From Heterodera schachtii (taxonomy: Eukaryota; Nematoda; Chromadorea; Rhabditida; Heteroderidae): a stretch of 64,000 bases of DNA. This document shows positions 1 through 15,700 of this stretch, piece by piece (positions within the stretch are counted from its first letter, which is position 1; every line of letters begins with the position of its first letter). The notes beneath the pieces were generated by a model that was not told the DNA's origin, made no database searches, and was given only the letters and a program-made list of their open reading frames with translations. Where the stretch lies: assembly GCA_023374025.1 (NCBI GenBank), contig SIJG01000014.1, forward strand, positions 481,077-545,076. The letters run 5' to 3'. Made by a program: the position numbers and the translations under genes.

Positions 1-640
1 GCCCCTTCCCTCCTTCCTCCTCCCCTTCTCGTCCATGCCCCTCCCTTTCCCCTTCCCTTCCTCTCCCCATTCTTTCCCTTTTCCCTAATAAATAAACACT
101 TAAAAAAACATCTCCTAAATTATGGCCTCCTTTTCCTTTAGTTTATTTTTGTCATTATTTCTAATGGGTTGCTGCTTTTTCAAAGTTCGCTGTTTTTCGT
201 CCATTCATTGCTTCATTTTTCTCCTTTTCTTCGGAAGAGGACATTTGAGAGCAGATGAAAGAACGGTAATATTCTGAAATAACGGAAATGGGAAAATTGG
301 ATTAAATTGGGAAATTGTTAATTATTCCATCAGTGCCAAAGGAAAAGCCTTTCATTGAGAAAAGAGAATTAATATTATTTGGCTATTACTGTAAAAGCAT
401 CATTAGACAGTCAGAAGAGTCGGAAACATTGGTCTGCTGGCAAAATTGCCAAAAGCAATAAGCAATATTAATCCTCCATTAATGCCCAACTCCGTCTGAA
501 TCCAATTAATGCCGTCTTTTTCAGGAGAACCATTTCAGCTGTGTCTCTTCCCTTCCGTCCGGCTTTGAGTTTTGTGCCCAGAGGCTGTGCTTTGATCTCT
601 TCCGCACTGACTCCGTTCGTCGTCTTCCTTTCCCCTTTTG
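1..640. other. non-coding, pyrimidine-rich then AT-rich edge
   Basis: The first 90 bases are C/T-rich low-complexity sequence and the rest is AT-rich. I see no convincing coding exon. A TTTAG at about 668-672 could be a splice acceptor for the gene that follows, so part of this stretch may be an intron or 5' leader of that gene. Confidence 0.4.
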
Positions 641-742
641 TCCCTTCGTCCATTGCTTTCTTGTCCCTTTAGGGCCAAATCCTTTCGGGCTGTGCCAACT
701 CTTCCGACCTTTGCATTGCCTCGGGCTGTTCCCTTTCCTCCG

Positions 743-3107
743 ATGGCCAATCAGTTCGTTTGCTGCTCATTCTTTTCCCCATTTTGCCTTCCTTTCCCAA
801 AGTTTGTCTGCTGTTGCGCCCATTCCTTCTGCAATGGCAAATCGCCCTCTTTGGTTCGGGCGCGGTGGAAAATGTTTCAGAAGGGCGATTATCCAATGGC
901 AATTGAGAGAGGAAGATGGAGAAAAAGTGCCAAAAATATGAAAAAGGAAAATGGGGAAAATAATAAAGGAATTGGAAGTGAGGAACAAATGCCAATGAAT
1001 GCGACAAGGAAAATGATGACAACAACAAATAAGCCAAAAACAACAAACCGAAGCAGTACAATAGGGAAAGGGAAGGAAGAAAGCGGAAGGAGGGAGGAAG
1101 AAAGGCGAAAGGATGAGGAAGAGAAGAGACGAAAAGCTAAAGAGGAAGTGAAAAAGCAGGAAGAGAAGAGACAAAAAGCGGAAGAGGAAAAACGGACTAT
1201 GAATGAGGAACACAAAAAACGGATGGATGGGGAAGAGAAGAGACGAAAAGCGGAAGAGGAAAAGCCGGAAGAGAAGAAACCAAAAGAAGCGGGAGAGGAA
1301 AAACGGATGGATGGGGAAGAGAAGAGACGAAAAGCGGAAGAGGAAAAGCCGGAAGAGAAGAAACCAAAAGAAGCGGGAGAGGAAAAACGGATGGATGAAG
1401 AAGAGAGGAGACGAAAAGCGGAAGAGGAAAAACCGGAAGAGAAGAAACCAAAAGCGGAAGAGGAAAAGCCGGAAGAGAAGAAACCAAAAGAAGCGGGAGA
1501 GGAAAAACGGATGGATGAAGAAGAGAGGAGACGAAAAGCGGAAGAGGAAAAGCCGGAAGAGAAGAAACCAAAAGAAGCGGAAGAGGAAAAAAGAATGGAG
1601 GAGGAAGAGAAGAGACGGATGGATGGGGAAGAGAAGAGACGAAAAGAAGTGGAAGAGAAAAAAAGAATGGAGGAGGAAGAGAACAGACGGATGGATGGGG
1701 AAGAGAAGAGACGAAAAGAAGTGGAAGAGAAAAAAAGAATGGAGGAGGAAGAGAACAGACGGATGGATGGGGAAGAGAAGAGACGAAAAGAAGTGGAAGA
1801 GAAAAAAAGAATGGAGGAGGAAGAGAACAGACGGATGGATGGGGAAGAGAAGAGACGAAAAGAAACGGAAGAACAAAGACGGAATGAAGAGAAGAAACGA
1901 AAAAAAGCGGAAGAGAAAAAACGACTGGATGAGGAAGAGAAGAGACGGATGGATGGGGAAGAGAAGAGACGAAAAGAAGTGGAAGAAGAGAAACGGAAGG
2001 ATGAGGAAGAGATGAGACAAAAAGCGAAAGAGGAAGTGAAAAAACAGGAAGAGGAAAGGCCGGAAGAGAAGAGACAAAAAGAAGCGGAAGAGGAAAAACG
2101 GATGGATGAAGAAGAGAGGAGACGAAAAGCGGAAGAGGAAAAGCTGGAAGAGAAGAAGCGAAAAGAAGCGGAAGAGGAAAAACGGATGGATGAAGAAGAG
2201 AGGAGACGAAAAGCGGAAGAGGAAAAGCTGGAAGAGAAGAAGCGAAAAGAAGCGGAAGAGGAAAAGCCAGAAGAGAATAGACGAAAAACGGAAGAGGAAA
2301 GGATTTCATTTGCCAACTTTACAACTTCGTCACCCTTAACCCCTGCTGCGTCAATTGCTTTACGTTCCTCCTCATCCTCCATCATTTCTTCTGTCTCGGC
2401 ACTTCCTCATTCAAATGCATCTCCCCGAGCTTATCATTCCGTACAACAAATGCATTTACAATTTTCTCCATTCACTCGCCCCTCCGTCACGGATCGTTCC
2501 GATCGAACGACGCGGTCGCCAGAAACTACCACAGAAAACGGCAGAAATTCTTCAGCTGGGGGTCAGCGTCAAGAGAAGGCACAGCGTGCGCGGGAAGGCG
2601 TCCCCGCGTTTCCGTGGTATTGGGTGGCATTGTCCGGCTTCGTCTGCTCCTCCGCTGTGTTTATGTTAATTTATCTAACAATGCACGGTTGCCAACGGAT
2701 TTTGCGCAAAAGACGCGCCAATGGAAGAGAACAATGTGCCGGAAATGAGCAGGGAACAGGAAAGCGGCGGAGGGATCGCGGGGTTGTCGATGGCAAACGG
2801 AAAGTCAGAGGGACGGAAAGGGAAGCGACGCGTGCCAAAGCGCGGCAGGGGGACAACCGCCGGACTAACGGTGAAGGCCAACGCGAACACTAACGACTCG
2901 CTGATGTCCCACTGCACAACTTCAACCGCAGTGACGACAACCACAAGTGAGAAGGAAGTTGAACCGCTCCAACAAGAATTTGAGAGGGGCGAACAATTGA
3001 CAGTGCTGGACCCTTTGCTTAACAAAGTGAGGGGGGGAGGGGAGGATCGGAAACAAGGACAAATGATCATTTGTAGCAATGGAGCGGTACTTTGTCCAAA
3101 TGAGTGA
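743..3107 (+). CDS. Glu/Lys/Arg-repeat protein with one C-terminal transmembrane span (function unknown)
   Basis: The reading frame is open from before 743 to 2893. I chose the ATG at 743, but an exon could instead start at the TTTAG acceptor near 672. After a basic N-terminal part, roughly 1080-2300 encodes a highly charged repeat rich in EEKRR, KPEEKKPKEA and MDGEEKRRKEVEEKK units. Such sequence normally forms a long single alpha-helix or coiled coil. A Ser/Thr-rich linker follows, then one hydrophobic span at about 2608-2690 (core YWVALSGFVCSSAVFMLIYL) and a basic stop-transfer segment (RKRR). This looks like a single-pass membrane protein. After the span the frame runs to 2893 with a low-quality basic tail. 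The +1 frame (2721-3107) gives a more protein-like tail, Ser/Thr-rich and ending in CPNE, so a frameshift or sequence error near 2705-2720 is possible. I recognise no family. Confidence 0.5.
1236..2300 (+). repeat. coding minisatellite array (Glu/Lys-rich units)
   Basis: Imperfect tandem units lie inside the coding frame. The clearest is a 66-bp (22-codon) unit repeated about four times between 1600 and 1860, beginning AAAAAGAATGGAGGAGG. A second family of about 75-78 bp (GCGGAAGAGGAAAAGCCGG) repeats at 1248-1590 and again, diverged, at 2050-2290. Units stay in frame, so copy-number change would lengthen or shorten the charged helix without breaking the protein. Confidence 0.8.
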
Positions 3108-3553
3108 CCGACCGACGCCAAAGCGTATATTTCCGAAGGAAGAAGAGGTTCTAGTGCACTTATGAATCCGAATTATTTTGAGTCCAATCACCCTTGTTTG
3201 CCCATTACCGTTGTTTTTCCATATTTATACAACCATTACCGTCGATGACTGGACTCATAAACTCGAGGATTCTATAAAGTGCAATAGAGCCAAAAATGGT
3301 TTTCATTCACTTTATCATTTTTCGTAAACGCGCTTTTCTGATTAATAAACGCATCAAAAAACAAACCAATTGTTTTATAAGCATAAACATTGTGTTACTT
3401 TTTAACTGTTCACAAATAGCAACATTTTAAAGAATTAAGCAGTTGGTACGGCAAGGTATGGTATTCGTAAATAATTGATACGACAATATCTTAAAACAGT
3501 ACAATGAGATCCTTTTAATCCACTTAATTTATAACGATCGCATTTCGTTTTCA
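2894..3553. other. intergenic between the Glu/Lys-repeat gene and alpha-tubulin copy 1
   Basis: Up to 3107 this may be the C-terminal coding part of the upstream gene in another frame. From 3108 to 3553 it is AT-rich and should hold the 3' ends of two convergent genes. AATAAA-like words occur near 3343 on the + strand. I see nothing else. Confidence 0.4.
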
Positions 3554-5232
<1,679 letters not shown>

Positions 5233-5721
5233 TTTTGGTGTTCTTATAAAATAATAATGAACGATGTCTGTCTTTAATCTAAAATTAAAATAAATAATTA
5301 TCGTAAAAGATGTATGTTGAAATTTTTAACTTTTTTATTTTTTAATAAATTTTTAAGATTTTTGGAGGCTCAAGGAGCTTGTTATGAACTTTCGAATAAC
5401 ACCTAGTTGGATAGTGACAGAAAGCTACCTATCTGACTAATTGACTAATGAGACTGAGTTGACATCGCATGCATATGCATGCATTATCCATACATATAAA
5501 TCGCATTTATTAGATAAGCGCCAAATTCAAATTACCTATTTTACGATCAAAAAAATTTTTTTTTTTTTTTTACCTTGCATATCATTCTCATTTATATCGA
5601 ACTTTCCAGACATGAAACAAATGTTTTATGGAAGCGTTGGCGGACCATTTTTTAACTCGAAAACTTAGATTTAGATTTATTTTCACTTTTATTTAGATTA
5701 TTATTCGCCTGATTCTTTATA
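5233..5721. promoter_or_regulatory. shared upstream region of divergent alpha-tubulin copy 1 and rps-23
   Basis: This 489-bp AT-rich interval separates two genes transcribed away from each other, so it should hold both promoters. It includes a perfect 16-bp palindrome, GCATGCATATGCATGC, at 5467-5482, and a T-tract of 14 or more bases near 5557-5571. No TATA or initiator element can be assigned from sequence alone. Confidence 0.5.
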
Positions 5722-6595
<874 letters not shown>

Positions 6596-7475
6596 AAACT
6601 GACTTCGAATGATAAAAGAGGATTTTTTCCTTTCATTGTTTTGTTGATTGCGATTCCGAAATAAATTGTTGTTGAAGTTAAGTAATCGACATCGAATTTT
6701 ATATAACAATAGGCAGCAGGGATTGAGCGTGAAAAAATGACTCCCATATGCACAAAAAATGCTATTAATAACGTATCGAACTGGAGGTATGAAAATGCAT
6801 ATAAGCTATGCCATTGCAGGGGCGACAGTTGGTAAAGCAAGGGCAACTTATTGTGAATCATTTTCTGATCATCCGTTTTAATCACTAATTCCTTGAATCA
6901 AATTTTGTCTTTTGTCTGAATTCAGGTCATGGGTTCGAAATTGGGCGAAATGGGTGTCAAATTCTTGATCGGGGCTGTCCCAAAAAGCCCGAGAAACAAT
7001 TTTTAAGTAATTTGCAGTCCGGCGGATTTGAACTCATGGCTCAAAAACCCATTTTTTTACCAAAGTGCAACTCACAAATGAGCTTCGCTTTTTTCCTCTC
7101 TCGAGAAAAGAAATTTCTTGTTTATATCACAATACACGTAGTCCCTGCTCTATCCAATGGTATAACTTATATGCATTTTCATACCTACATTCCGGTATGT
7201 TCCCTTATAAGGTTTTAACCGTGAAACGCTGTAACGCCCCATCCTATAAGGTAGTCATTTTAATGTAGCGTTTGAGATTGAAGATATTTTGGCACTTTTA
7301 TGGTAATTTCGCAATTTTGGACCGAGCTAGTCACCCCATTTTTACAACAGAAACAAACACAGTTAAAAGATAAGCATATTTATATAAAAAGCATCAAAGC
7401 AGTTACGTCTCAATAAAGCAATACAATAAGAACATTTCCAAACCAAAATATAATTTAATCGAACAATGTTTTCCA
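6596..7475. other. intergenic between rps-23 and alpha-tubulin copy 2
   Basis: AT-rich sequence that should include the 3' end of rps-23 and the 3' end of the convergent tubulin copy 2. A weak inverted pair of T-arm-like words (GGTCATGGGTTCGAA near 6925 and, on the other strand, GAGCCATGAGTTCAAATCC near 7025) may be a remnant of a tRNA-derived repeat. There is no complete tRNA. No coding exon is evident. Confidence 0.4.
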
Positions 7476-9154
<1,679 letters not shown>

Positions 9155-9572
9155 TTTTGATGTTTTCTCTCACTAAGATTTGACTTGATTAAATGGTCTG
9201 GTTTAGTTTGTGTAAAGCTAAAGTTATAAAAGAATTAAAGTTTTAAAAACAACAAGATCGATAAAAAGAAAAGCTTTAGAAAATGAAGGTAGTATTAAAT
9301 AAACGAGCATGAACATGATGGTTGACGAACGGGACCGCTGCCCATTGAGAGTTATTTTGTTCTATACAACTCCCAGTGTCACTATGGGTCACTCCACTAG
9401 CAGAGTAAAGCCTAGTACACAATGGGTCCGCTCCATGTCAGACAAAATTGCTCATAACGCCAAATAGTATAATTTACGTAATTTTTTGCGCGCTATTTTC
9501 AAAAAATTAGCTGGTCAATGCCTTTTTTGACAAAAAACTTTTCTTTTAGGAAAAAAAGGCTAAATCACAAAA
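9155..9572. other. upstream region of alpha-tubulin copy 2
   Basis: AT-rich non-coding sequence between the start codon of tubulin copy 2 and the transposon that begins at 9573. It bears no similarity to the region upstream of copy 1. It should contain the copy 2 promoter. Confidence 0.4.
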
Positions 9573-11314
9573 TACAGTCAGGTGCAAAAGTAAAAGAAAA
9601 AGGCATCCCGATTGGTCAAGCCATCAAAAAGCTATGGTGCCAAAACCAAATTGACCCATATGGAAGCAAAATCTTTAATCTTTTGGACCAACATGATCAG
9701 ATCACTCCTTCATGGTGACCTGAACACCCCAAAATATACTGAAAATCGGTAAAATTTTCGAAAAAAATTCCTAGGGGGTTGAGAAAATTTTTCTGGAAAA
9801 TTTGATTAGGCCTATCATAAAGAGGACAAAATATTTTACAATATACAAAAGACCGCAAATCTCTATGACTTATATCAGGGTTACCCTTTGTACTTATTTG
9901 TAAGTATTGTACTTATTTGGAGGGTCCAAAACTTATAAATTTAAAATGTACTTATTTGTAAGTATTGTACTTATTTGAGCTCAATGTACTTATTTTGTAC
10001 TTATTTTTTGGATTCAGAGAGAAATTTAGATTTTTAAATGATAATTTTTGAAAGAAATGTTTTTTGAAGCGAATTAATATGCAAAATCTTAACAAGATTC
10101 AGTTAAATATTCAAATTTTTCTCTCGGCGGTTCTTATTCTCTTTAAAAAAATTGGCTCAAAATCGTAATTTTGTCATTTTTTGAACCAAATCGTTAAGAA
10201 ATCGCATTAAAAATTACAAAAAATTTTCCGGCGGCGTCTATTAGAGCAGGGGTGTATCTGTTCTTATTTATATTTTTTCTCTTAAAAATTAGCCCCAAGA
10301 TCGCAAATTTTGTTCATTTTTGGACAGAACTTGTTAACAAATTGCATTAAATTTTCAAAAAATTTCCCCGGCGGCGCCTATCGGCACCGCCGGACGCTCT
10401 TCCCTCACCCATACCCAAAAATTTTTCGGAAAAATGCGCCGAAAAAAATTGTTAAAAATCTGATTTTTTTGATTCTAAATGCACTGAAATTACCAATTGC
10501 TTATGTTTTCGACAAAATTGTTAAAATCTTAAAATTGATTTTCGGAAATGTATAAATTTCTCATTTCTAAGCCGGAATTGCTCAGAAAAATAGTTGGCGG
10601 AGAGAAATATGTTGCTAATTCTTGATTTTGTTGAATAAAAATGCGATTTAAAGTTGTGGAAACATGTTTTAAAAAATGTACTTATTTTTGACCCCTAAAA
10701 CTTATTTTTGACCAGCGATGTACTTATTTCGGGAAATTTTCAAGGGTAACCCTGACTTATATCCACTGAGTTCGAGAGATTGTCAAAATTGACTACCATA
10801 TAAATGATCAATTTTTGATCATTTTCCCTTGAAATACGGTACTATCATTCAAAAGGCAATTCGGTAGAGAATTTTAAGCTCTTTCTGGCAGGCTTACTCA
10901 TTTTTTACAGAAAAATTTTCCTAACCCCCTAGGATTTTTTTCGAAAATTTCCCAGATTTTAAGCCATTTTCGGGTTTTCAGATCACCATGAAGATGTGTT
11001 CTGATCAATTTGGGGTAAAAGATTTTTTGATCAGCATCAGCCAAGCAGGAATTTTTTTTTCCAGATTTTCTATGTATCTGATAAAGATTTTGCTTCCATA
11101 TTTTTGCACCGCCAAAAATTGAGTCAAATTGGTTGCAGCACCATAACTTTTTGATGACTTTACTAATCGGGATACTTTTTTTTCTCTTTTTGTTGACAAA
11201 TATTAGGGGTTTGTTTTGGCAGAGGGAAGAATTTCATTCAAACAACGCAACTACTGGAAAAATGGTTTTATATTTAAAAAAATTTTTGCTTACATACTTT
11301 TGCACCTGACTGTA
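9573..11314. mobile_element. Tc1/mariner-like non-autonomous element with long inverted arms
   Basis: Both ends read TACAGTCAGGTGCAAAAGTA in inverted orientation (9573-9592 and the complement of 11295-11314). TA at each edge is the expected target-site duplication of the Tc1/mariner superfamily. The inversion continues imperfectly for roughly 250-300 bp. For example, CCATCAAAAAGCTATGGTGC near 9630 pairs with a near match in reverse near 11135-11155, TATGGAAGCAAAATCTTT near 9660 pairs with its complement near 11080-11100, and CCTAGGGGGTT near 9771 with its complement near 10928. The arms would form a large hairpin. I see no transposase frame, so it would depend on a transposase elsewhere. A second element is inserted in it at 9876-10754; removing that leaves about 850 bp. 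Confidence 0.85.
9868..10762. mobile_element. hAT-like non-autonomous element nested in the mariner-like element
   Basis: The element proper is 9876-10754 (879 bp). Its ends are CAGGGTTACCCTT and AAGGGTAACCCTG, a perfect inverted pair of 13 bp. It is flanked by an exact 8-bp direct repeat, ACTTATAT, at 9868-9875 and 10755-10762. An 8-bp duplication and CAGGG ends are typical of the hAT superfamily. Inside each end are several copies of GTACTTATTT in the same orientation. A degenerate internal repeat of about 150-160 bp contains CCGGCGGCGYCTAT (near 10208 and 10370). I see no transposase. Confidence 0.85.
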
Positions 11315-11471
11315 GGTCATTGGTCACTGATCAGTGATCACGAATATAACCTTTGTTTTGCATTTTTTCCGAACTCGAATTCGAACAAAAATCTTGAAAT
11401 TTTTTTAATTGGCTTTACCAATTTGCGCAAGTTTTTTTGTGGTTTTTTAAAAATGTTCTGACTTTTAAATA

Positions 11472-11606
11472 GGGTAGGTCACGACCGCTTTAACCGGTAC
11501 CCCTGGTTTTCGGTTAGTCCGGTTTCGGACCCCCGGTTTTCGGTTTTGGCCCAAAAAAGCCTGTTTTAGATTTCGGTTCTGTTAAACGACTGTGACCCAC
11601 CCTACA
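11472..11606. mobile_element. short TA-flanked inverted-repeat element (MITE)
   Basis: The ends are TAGGGTAGGTCAC and the complement of GTGACCCACCCTA, so about 12 of 13 bases pair. TA at both sides could be a target duplication. The 135-bp interior repeats CGGTTTTCGGTT/CCGGTTTCGG-like words and has no coding frame. It is too short to assign to a family with certainty. Confidence 0.55.
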
Positions 11607-12718
11607 AAGTCATTCATGCCGTAAGGTCTTATATTACAGCTGCGGCTTTATCTTTAGAAGTGTTAACGCTAGCATCCGGACCTCCCCACCCCTTCCGCCT
11701 CTCCTTAAATTTTTGCGTCATAGTTATTCCAAAATCAATTTGTCAGCAGGTGTCTTAGCAATTAAATAATCTTTTTTTCTCGAATCCCATTCATGCCGAG
11801 AAAAGTACAATTCGCTTATGAGTATTTGATTAAACTTTTAGAAAGTTCGAAGATTATTTTAAAAATATTTTGGCAGACAAAACAACTTTTGGGAACAAAA
11901 AGCATTGTTTTCGTGAATTTTTAAATTATAAAAAAGTTTAAAAAATAAACTGTCTTTTTATAATCATTTTTTAAAAAGCATCAAACTAAATACATAAAAA
12001 AACACGAAATTTCAAAACATAAATCTGCGACTGTTAAATATTTTTGATGAACAAAAAGGGACATAATAAACTGAATATTTTAGAAAGAAGTGGGATATGG
12101 CTGAGCACCGGATTTATTGCAAATAATGTTCACAGACAGTCGAAGTGAAATTGAAAAGGTACGGGGCACAAGTAAATAAACGGAGGAGGGAAAGGAAAAG
12201 CGGACGGAATAAAAGGACACCAGCGGAAAGATGAAAGAAAGTGAGTACGAACGACGAACACGGGGAAAACAAACCCAAAAAGAGAGGAAGGAAAAGTGAA
12301 AAATCATAGAAAGCAAAGGCAAAGGCGGAGAGAATTAATTGGTCAATTAACTGTTGGGTTGGGCCAATGAATGAATGAGCAGCGAAAGCGAAGGCCAAAG
12401 GTAAGGCCAAACTGAAGAACAATGACAATCCGACACCGAAACACTTACAAACAAAAGCAATTCTTTTGAACAAAATGATCATCACAATGGTTTTGGAGAC
12501 GGATTTTGGGTTATTAGCGCCAATGGCTATTGGAATTTAAGAAAGTGAATCTCTAAAATGAATTTTCAATAAGCTGAAATAAGCTCTGCACGGAGGAACA
12601 ACAAAGAGCGAAAGCGATCACAAAAAGAATGGTTTGAGTGGTCAACGAAATGAGTGAAGTGAAAAACCCGTGCCAATGGCGTCGCGCTTTCGCTGCTTTT
12701 GCTCTCCCGGCAATTTTC
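11607..12718. other. intergenic between mobile elements and the FAM20 gene
   Basis: AT-rich to 12100, then purine-rich on the + strand. It should include the 3' untranslated region of the FAM20 gene, which ends at 12719 on the - strand. Open frames on the minus strand at 12080-12490 are hydrophobic, biased in composition and unsupported by any family, so I do not call a gene. Confidence 0.4.
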
Positions 12719-15700
12719 TTATGCTAACATCGCCGGTGGCTTCGGGAATTTCTCATGCCCTTCGGCACTTTGCCGTTGCTCCTCCTTTAAAATTGGTTCC
12801 GCTGCTGGCGCTTTCAACACATTTTTCGCATTTTCATTTTCATCCGCCGGCTGGTGCTGCGCTTCCGCTGGTGCTGCTCCCAGTTCCCTTTGCTTCTGCT
12901 GTTGGTCCGCTGGTGGCCCTGCCGGGGCGTCGTTCGTTTCGTCCTCCTCCGTCTCCGACTCTTCGCCCGGCAAAGGCTCCGCCACCGTCGGATTGTGAAA
13001 TTCGTTGACAACCATTTGGGTTAGGTCTCCATTCTGTTTGTCCATACATTCGAGAAGGTACTCCATGATTTTGTGGAGGCGCCGTTCCAAGGCGGCGTAA
13101 TGTTTGAAGGCGATAACGGGGAAAACGGGGTCTTTGGAGAGGGAACTGAACGAACAAACGAAGTGAACGGACGAATGACCGACGGACGGACGCCCTAAAG
13201 GTGACTCACTCGTGCAGTGTTTCTGAGAGCCCTTTGACACCGCTGTAAAAGCCGAAAAAAGTGCCCAATGTTTTCGGTCTGATCAGACAGCACTGTCGGA
13301 AGGGCATAAGGATGTCGTCATCGTCAAAGTCAGTACGGCCAAATCTGTGAAGAAACAGTCCATGGCATCGCCCCCCCCCCCATTTTTACGATCGTCCGTT
13401 GTCCAAATGAATTGCGTATGATGGAATGTCAGTGCCAAAAACGCTGAACGTCTCGTAGTGATGGCGGTCCTGGTTTCCGATCAGATAATCCATCAAATGC
13501 AAGTCGATCAGGTCGAGCAGTCGCCTTCCGTGCGCATACTGCTTCATCCCCTTCACCTTCGACTGACAATAGTTCATGTCCTGCTGCCAGGCAGCGAGTT
13601 GTGTCTTCTTTGAATATGTCCTGAACAATCTAACGGTTACGGTCATTTTGGTTGGCATACTGTACCGTCTGTACGGTGATTTGTTGTGTTTCCGTGGCAC
13701 ACTCGTGTCGTCGGGCAGAAAGACTTGGACTGATCCCTCCTTCAACTCGGGCGACCCGCAAATTGCATGTGTCGTGTCACAATAATAGTCGCATTTGCTG
13801 ACGAAACAGCGATTCTTTGCTATAAGCAAAAAAAAAATGGGGGGGGGGGTAAAGCCAAAGGGAGAGAAATGCCTGGGGAAACGAAGAAAGTCTTGCGAAG
13901 ACGCCTCTCCGCCTTTTCCAACAGTTCACTGGTCATATTCATCACTCGGCCGACCGTTGGCACGGCACGGCGATAGCCGAGGATTCTGAAGAAGCAATGG
14001 CAAATGGAAAGGGCACAATGAGTGAGTGACTTGTCCAAGTGGAAGGTTGCGATCTCGGCATTGTGTCGTTCAAAATCGCCAAAATAAAAATGGTTTGGGT
14101 CCGTTTCGTAGTCTCTGCCGAACCTTAAAGACCAACAAAATCGTTGTTTTGTTTTCATTCGACCTCATCGGTTTGAACACCGCCTGCTTGTCGTTGTCAA
14201 AGGTGAGGATCAGTTTGACCTGAAATAAGCAAATGCATTGATTGGTTCGTTTGTTCTAATCAGTGGCTTTTCCCTTCTGTTCGGTTGTACTGATCAGTAT
14301 GGCTAGAAGGTTAACATTTCATTTGCGCATATTTCAAAAATCTCCAAATCGAATTTTTTTCTATCCCGGATGGCCTGAACAGCTTTATATAAGCGATAGA
14401 AAGTGATTCTATTCGACAATTAATCGACCGTCGCAAATTTTTGAAAAAATATTATCTTTCAAACAACAGAATTATTGTTCCTAATGAACCAAAAGACAGT
14501 TGTTTAACTTAATGTTGTCTATGACCTCCAGGATTGAAAAACACAAAATTAAATCCAGATTTTGGACATAGACACAAGTGTTTGGAGCGCAAATGCCCGA
14601 GGCGCAAATGTCTGCATACAGGTTAGAACTGATATTTCGAAAATGCATATAGTCAGAGCTATCGTCAAAGGCTTTTCCCTTTGCTTCTTCGATCTGTTCT
14701 GCTGATCAGTTAAATATTGCTGCTTTTCCCCCCTCTCCCTCTCTCCTTTCCATTGTCTTTTCTGCTTTTCCCCCTCTCCCTCTCTCCTTTCCATTGTTTT
14801 TTCTGCTTTTCCCCCTCTCCCTCTCTCCTTTCCATTGTTTTTTCTGCTTTTCCCCCTCTCCCTCTCTCCTTTCCCTTTTTCTTTTCTGCTTTTCTCCCTC
14901 TCTCCTTTCCCATTGTCTTTTCACCTGTGTCCCTCCCTCCATAATGGCGGTGTGTTTGATCTCCAATTTGTTCAAGTCTTTCAGCAGTGCGTCGATCATC
15001 CGCTCGTCCCTGTACAAATCGCAGCTTCCGATTTGGGCGTAGAAGTGTTCCCAATTGTCCTGCTTTGGCACCGTCCTTCTGTTAATTAGTCCAATGAATG
15101 CCAAAATGTCCTCCACCCCCCCCAACGGACCCCTGCGTCTCCTGCCAATACTCTGCCAATGTTGTGTTCCGCCTGCATTCGGGCCAACCGTTGACAATCG
15201 GAGAACGATTTAAATGGGCCTTTATTCTGTCCACCAATTGTCGGTCAATTTTTCGGTCAATCACTTACAAATTGAAAATAATAAATTATTGTTTTAAAAC
15301 TTAAGCAATGAAAATCGATCTCTAATGAATCAAACGCACTCAAATCGGCGTATTTTGCTGGTCCTGAATTGGTCCCGGGCGGTGGTTGGGGTTGGAAGGG
15401 CAACTGTTCCCCGGGGGGCCTTCGCAGTCCGTCGGGGTTTTTGGGCCGTGCACGAAAGCCACGCCAATCTGTGAAATTTGAAGCATCGATGAATGATTTT
15501 GTAAGTTTAAATCAAATATCTAACTTTGTTTGGCCAGGTAATCGGCCGGAATTTCGGGGTCGGAGGAGAGAAATTCGGCGGAAAGAGGCACTGAAACATC
15601 CCTTCGAGAGGCCATCAGAAGGAGGAAAAGGAAGAAAATCGCGCAGATCAAAGCGAACACTCTGCGGGTGTAGAAACGAAGTGTTTGCATGACGCTGCTC

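Noticed and set aside
669..2385. Long minus-strand frames rich in Leu/Phe/Ser opposite the Glu/Lys-repeat gene
   Set aside because: They are mirror images of the GAA/GAG-rich repeat and have no domain or splice support.
6900..7050. Possible tRNA because of T-arm-like words
   Set aside because: No acceptor stem, D-arm or anticodon arm could be paired; at most a tRNA-derived repeat remnant.
12080..12485. Minus-strand hydrophobic frame as a membrane protein gene
   Set aside because: Biased composition, no family features and a position in the likely 3' region of FAM20.
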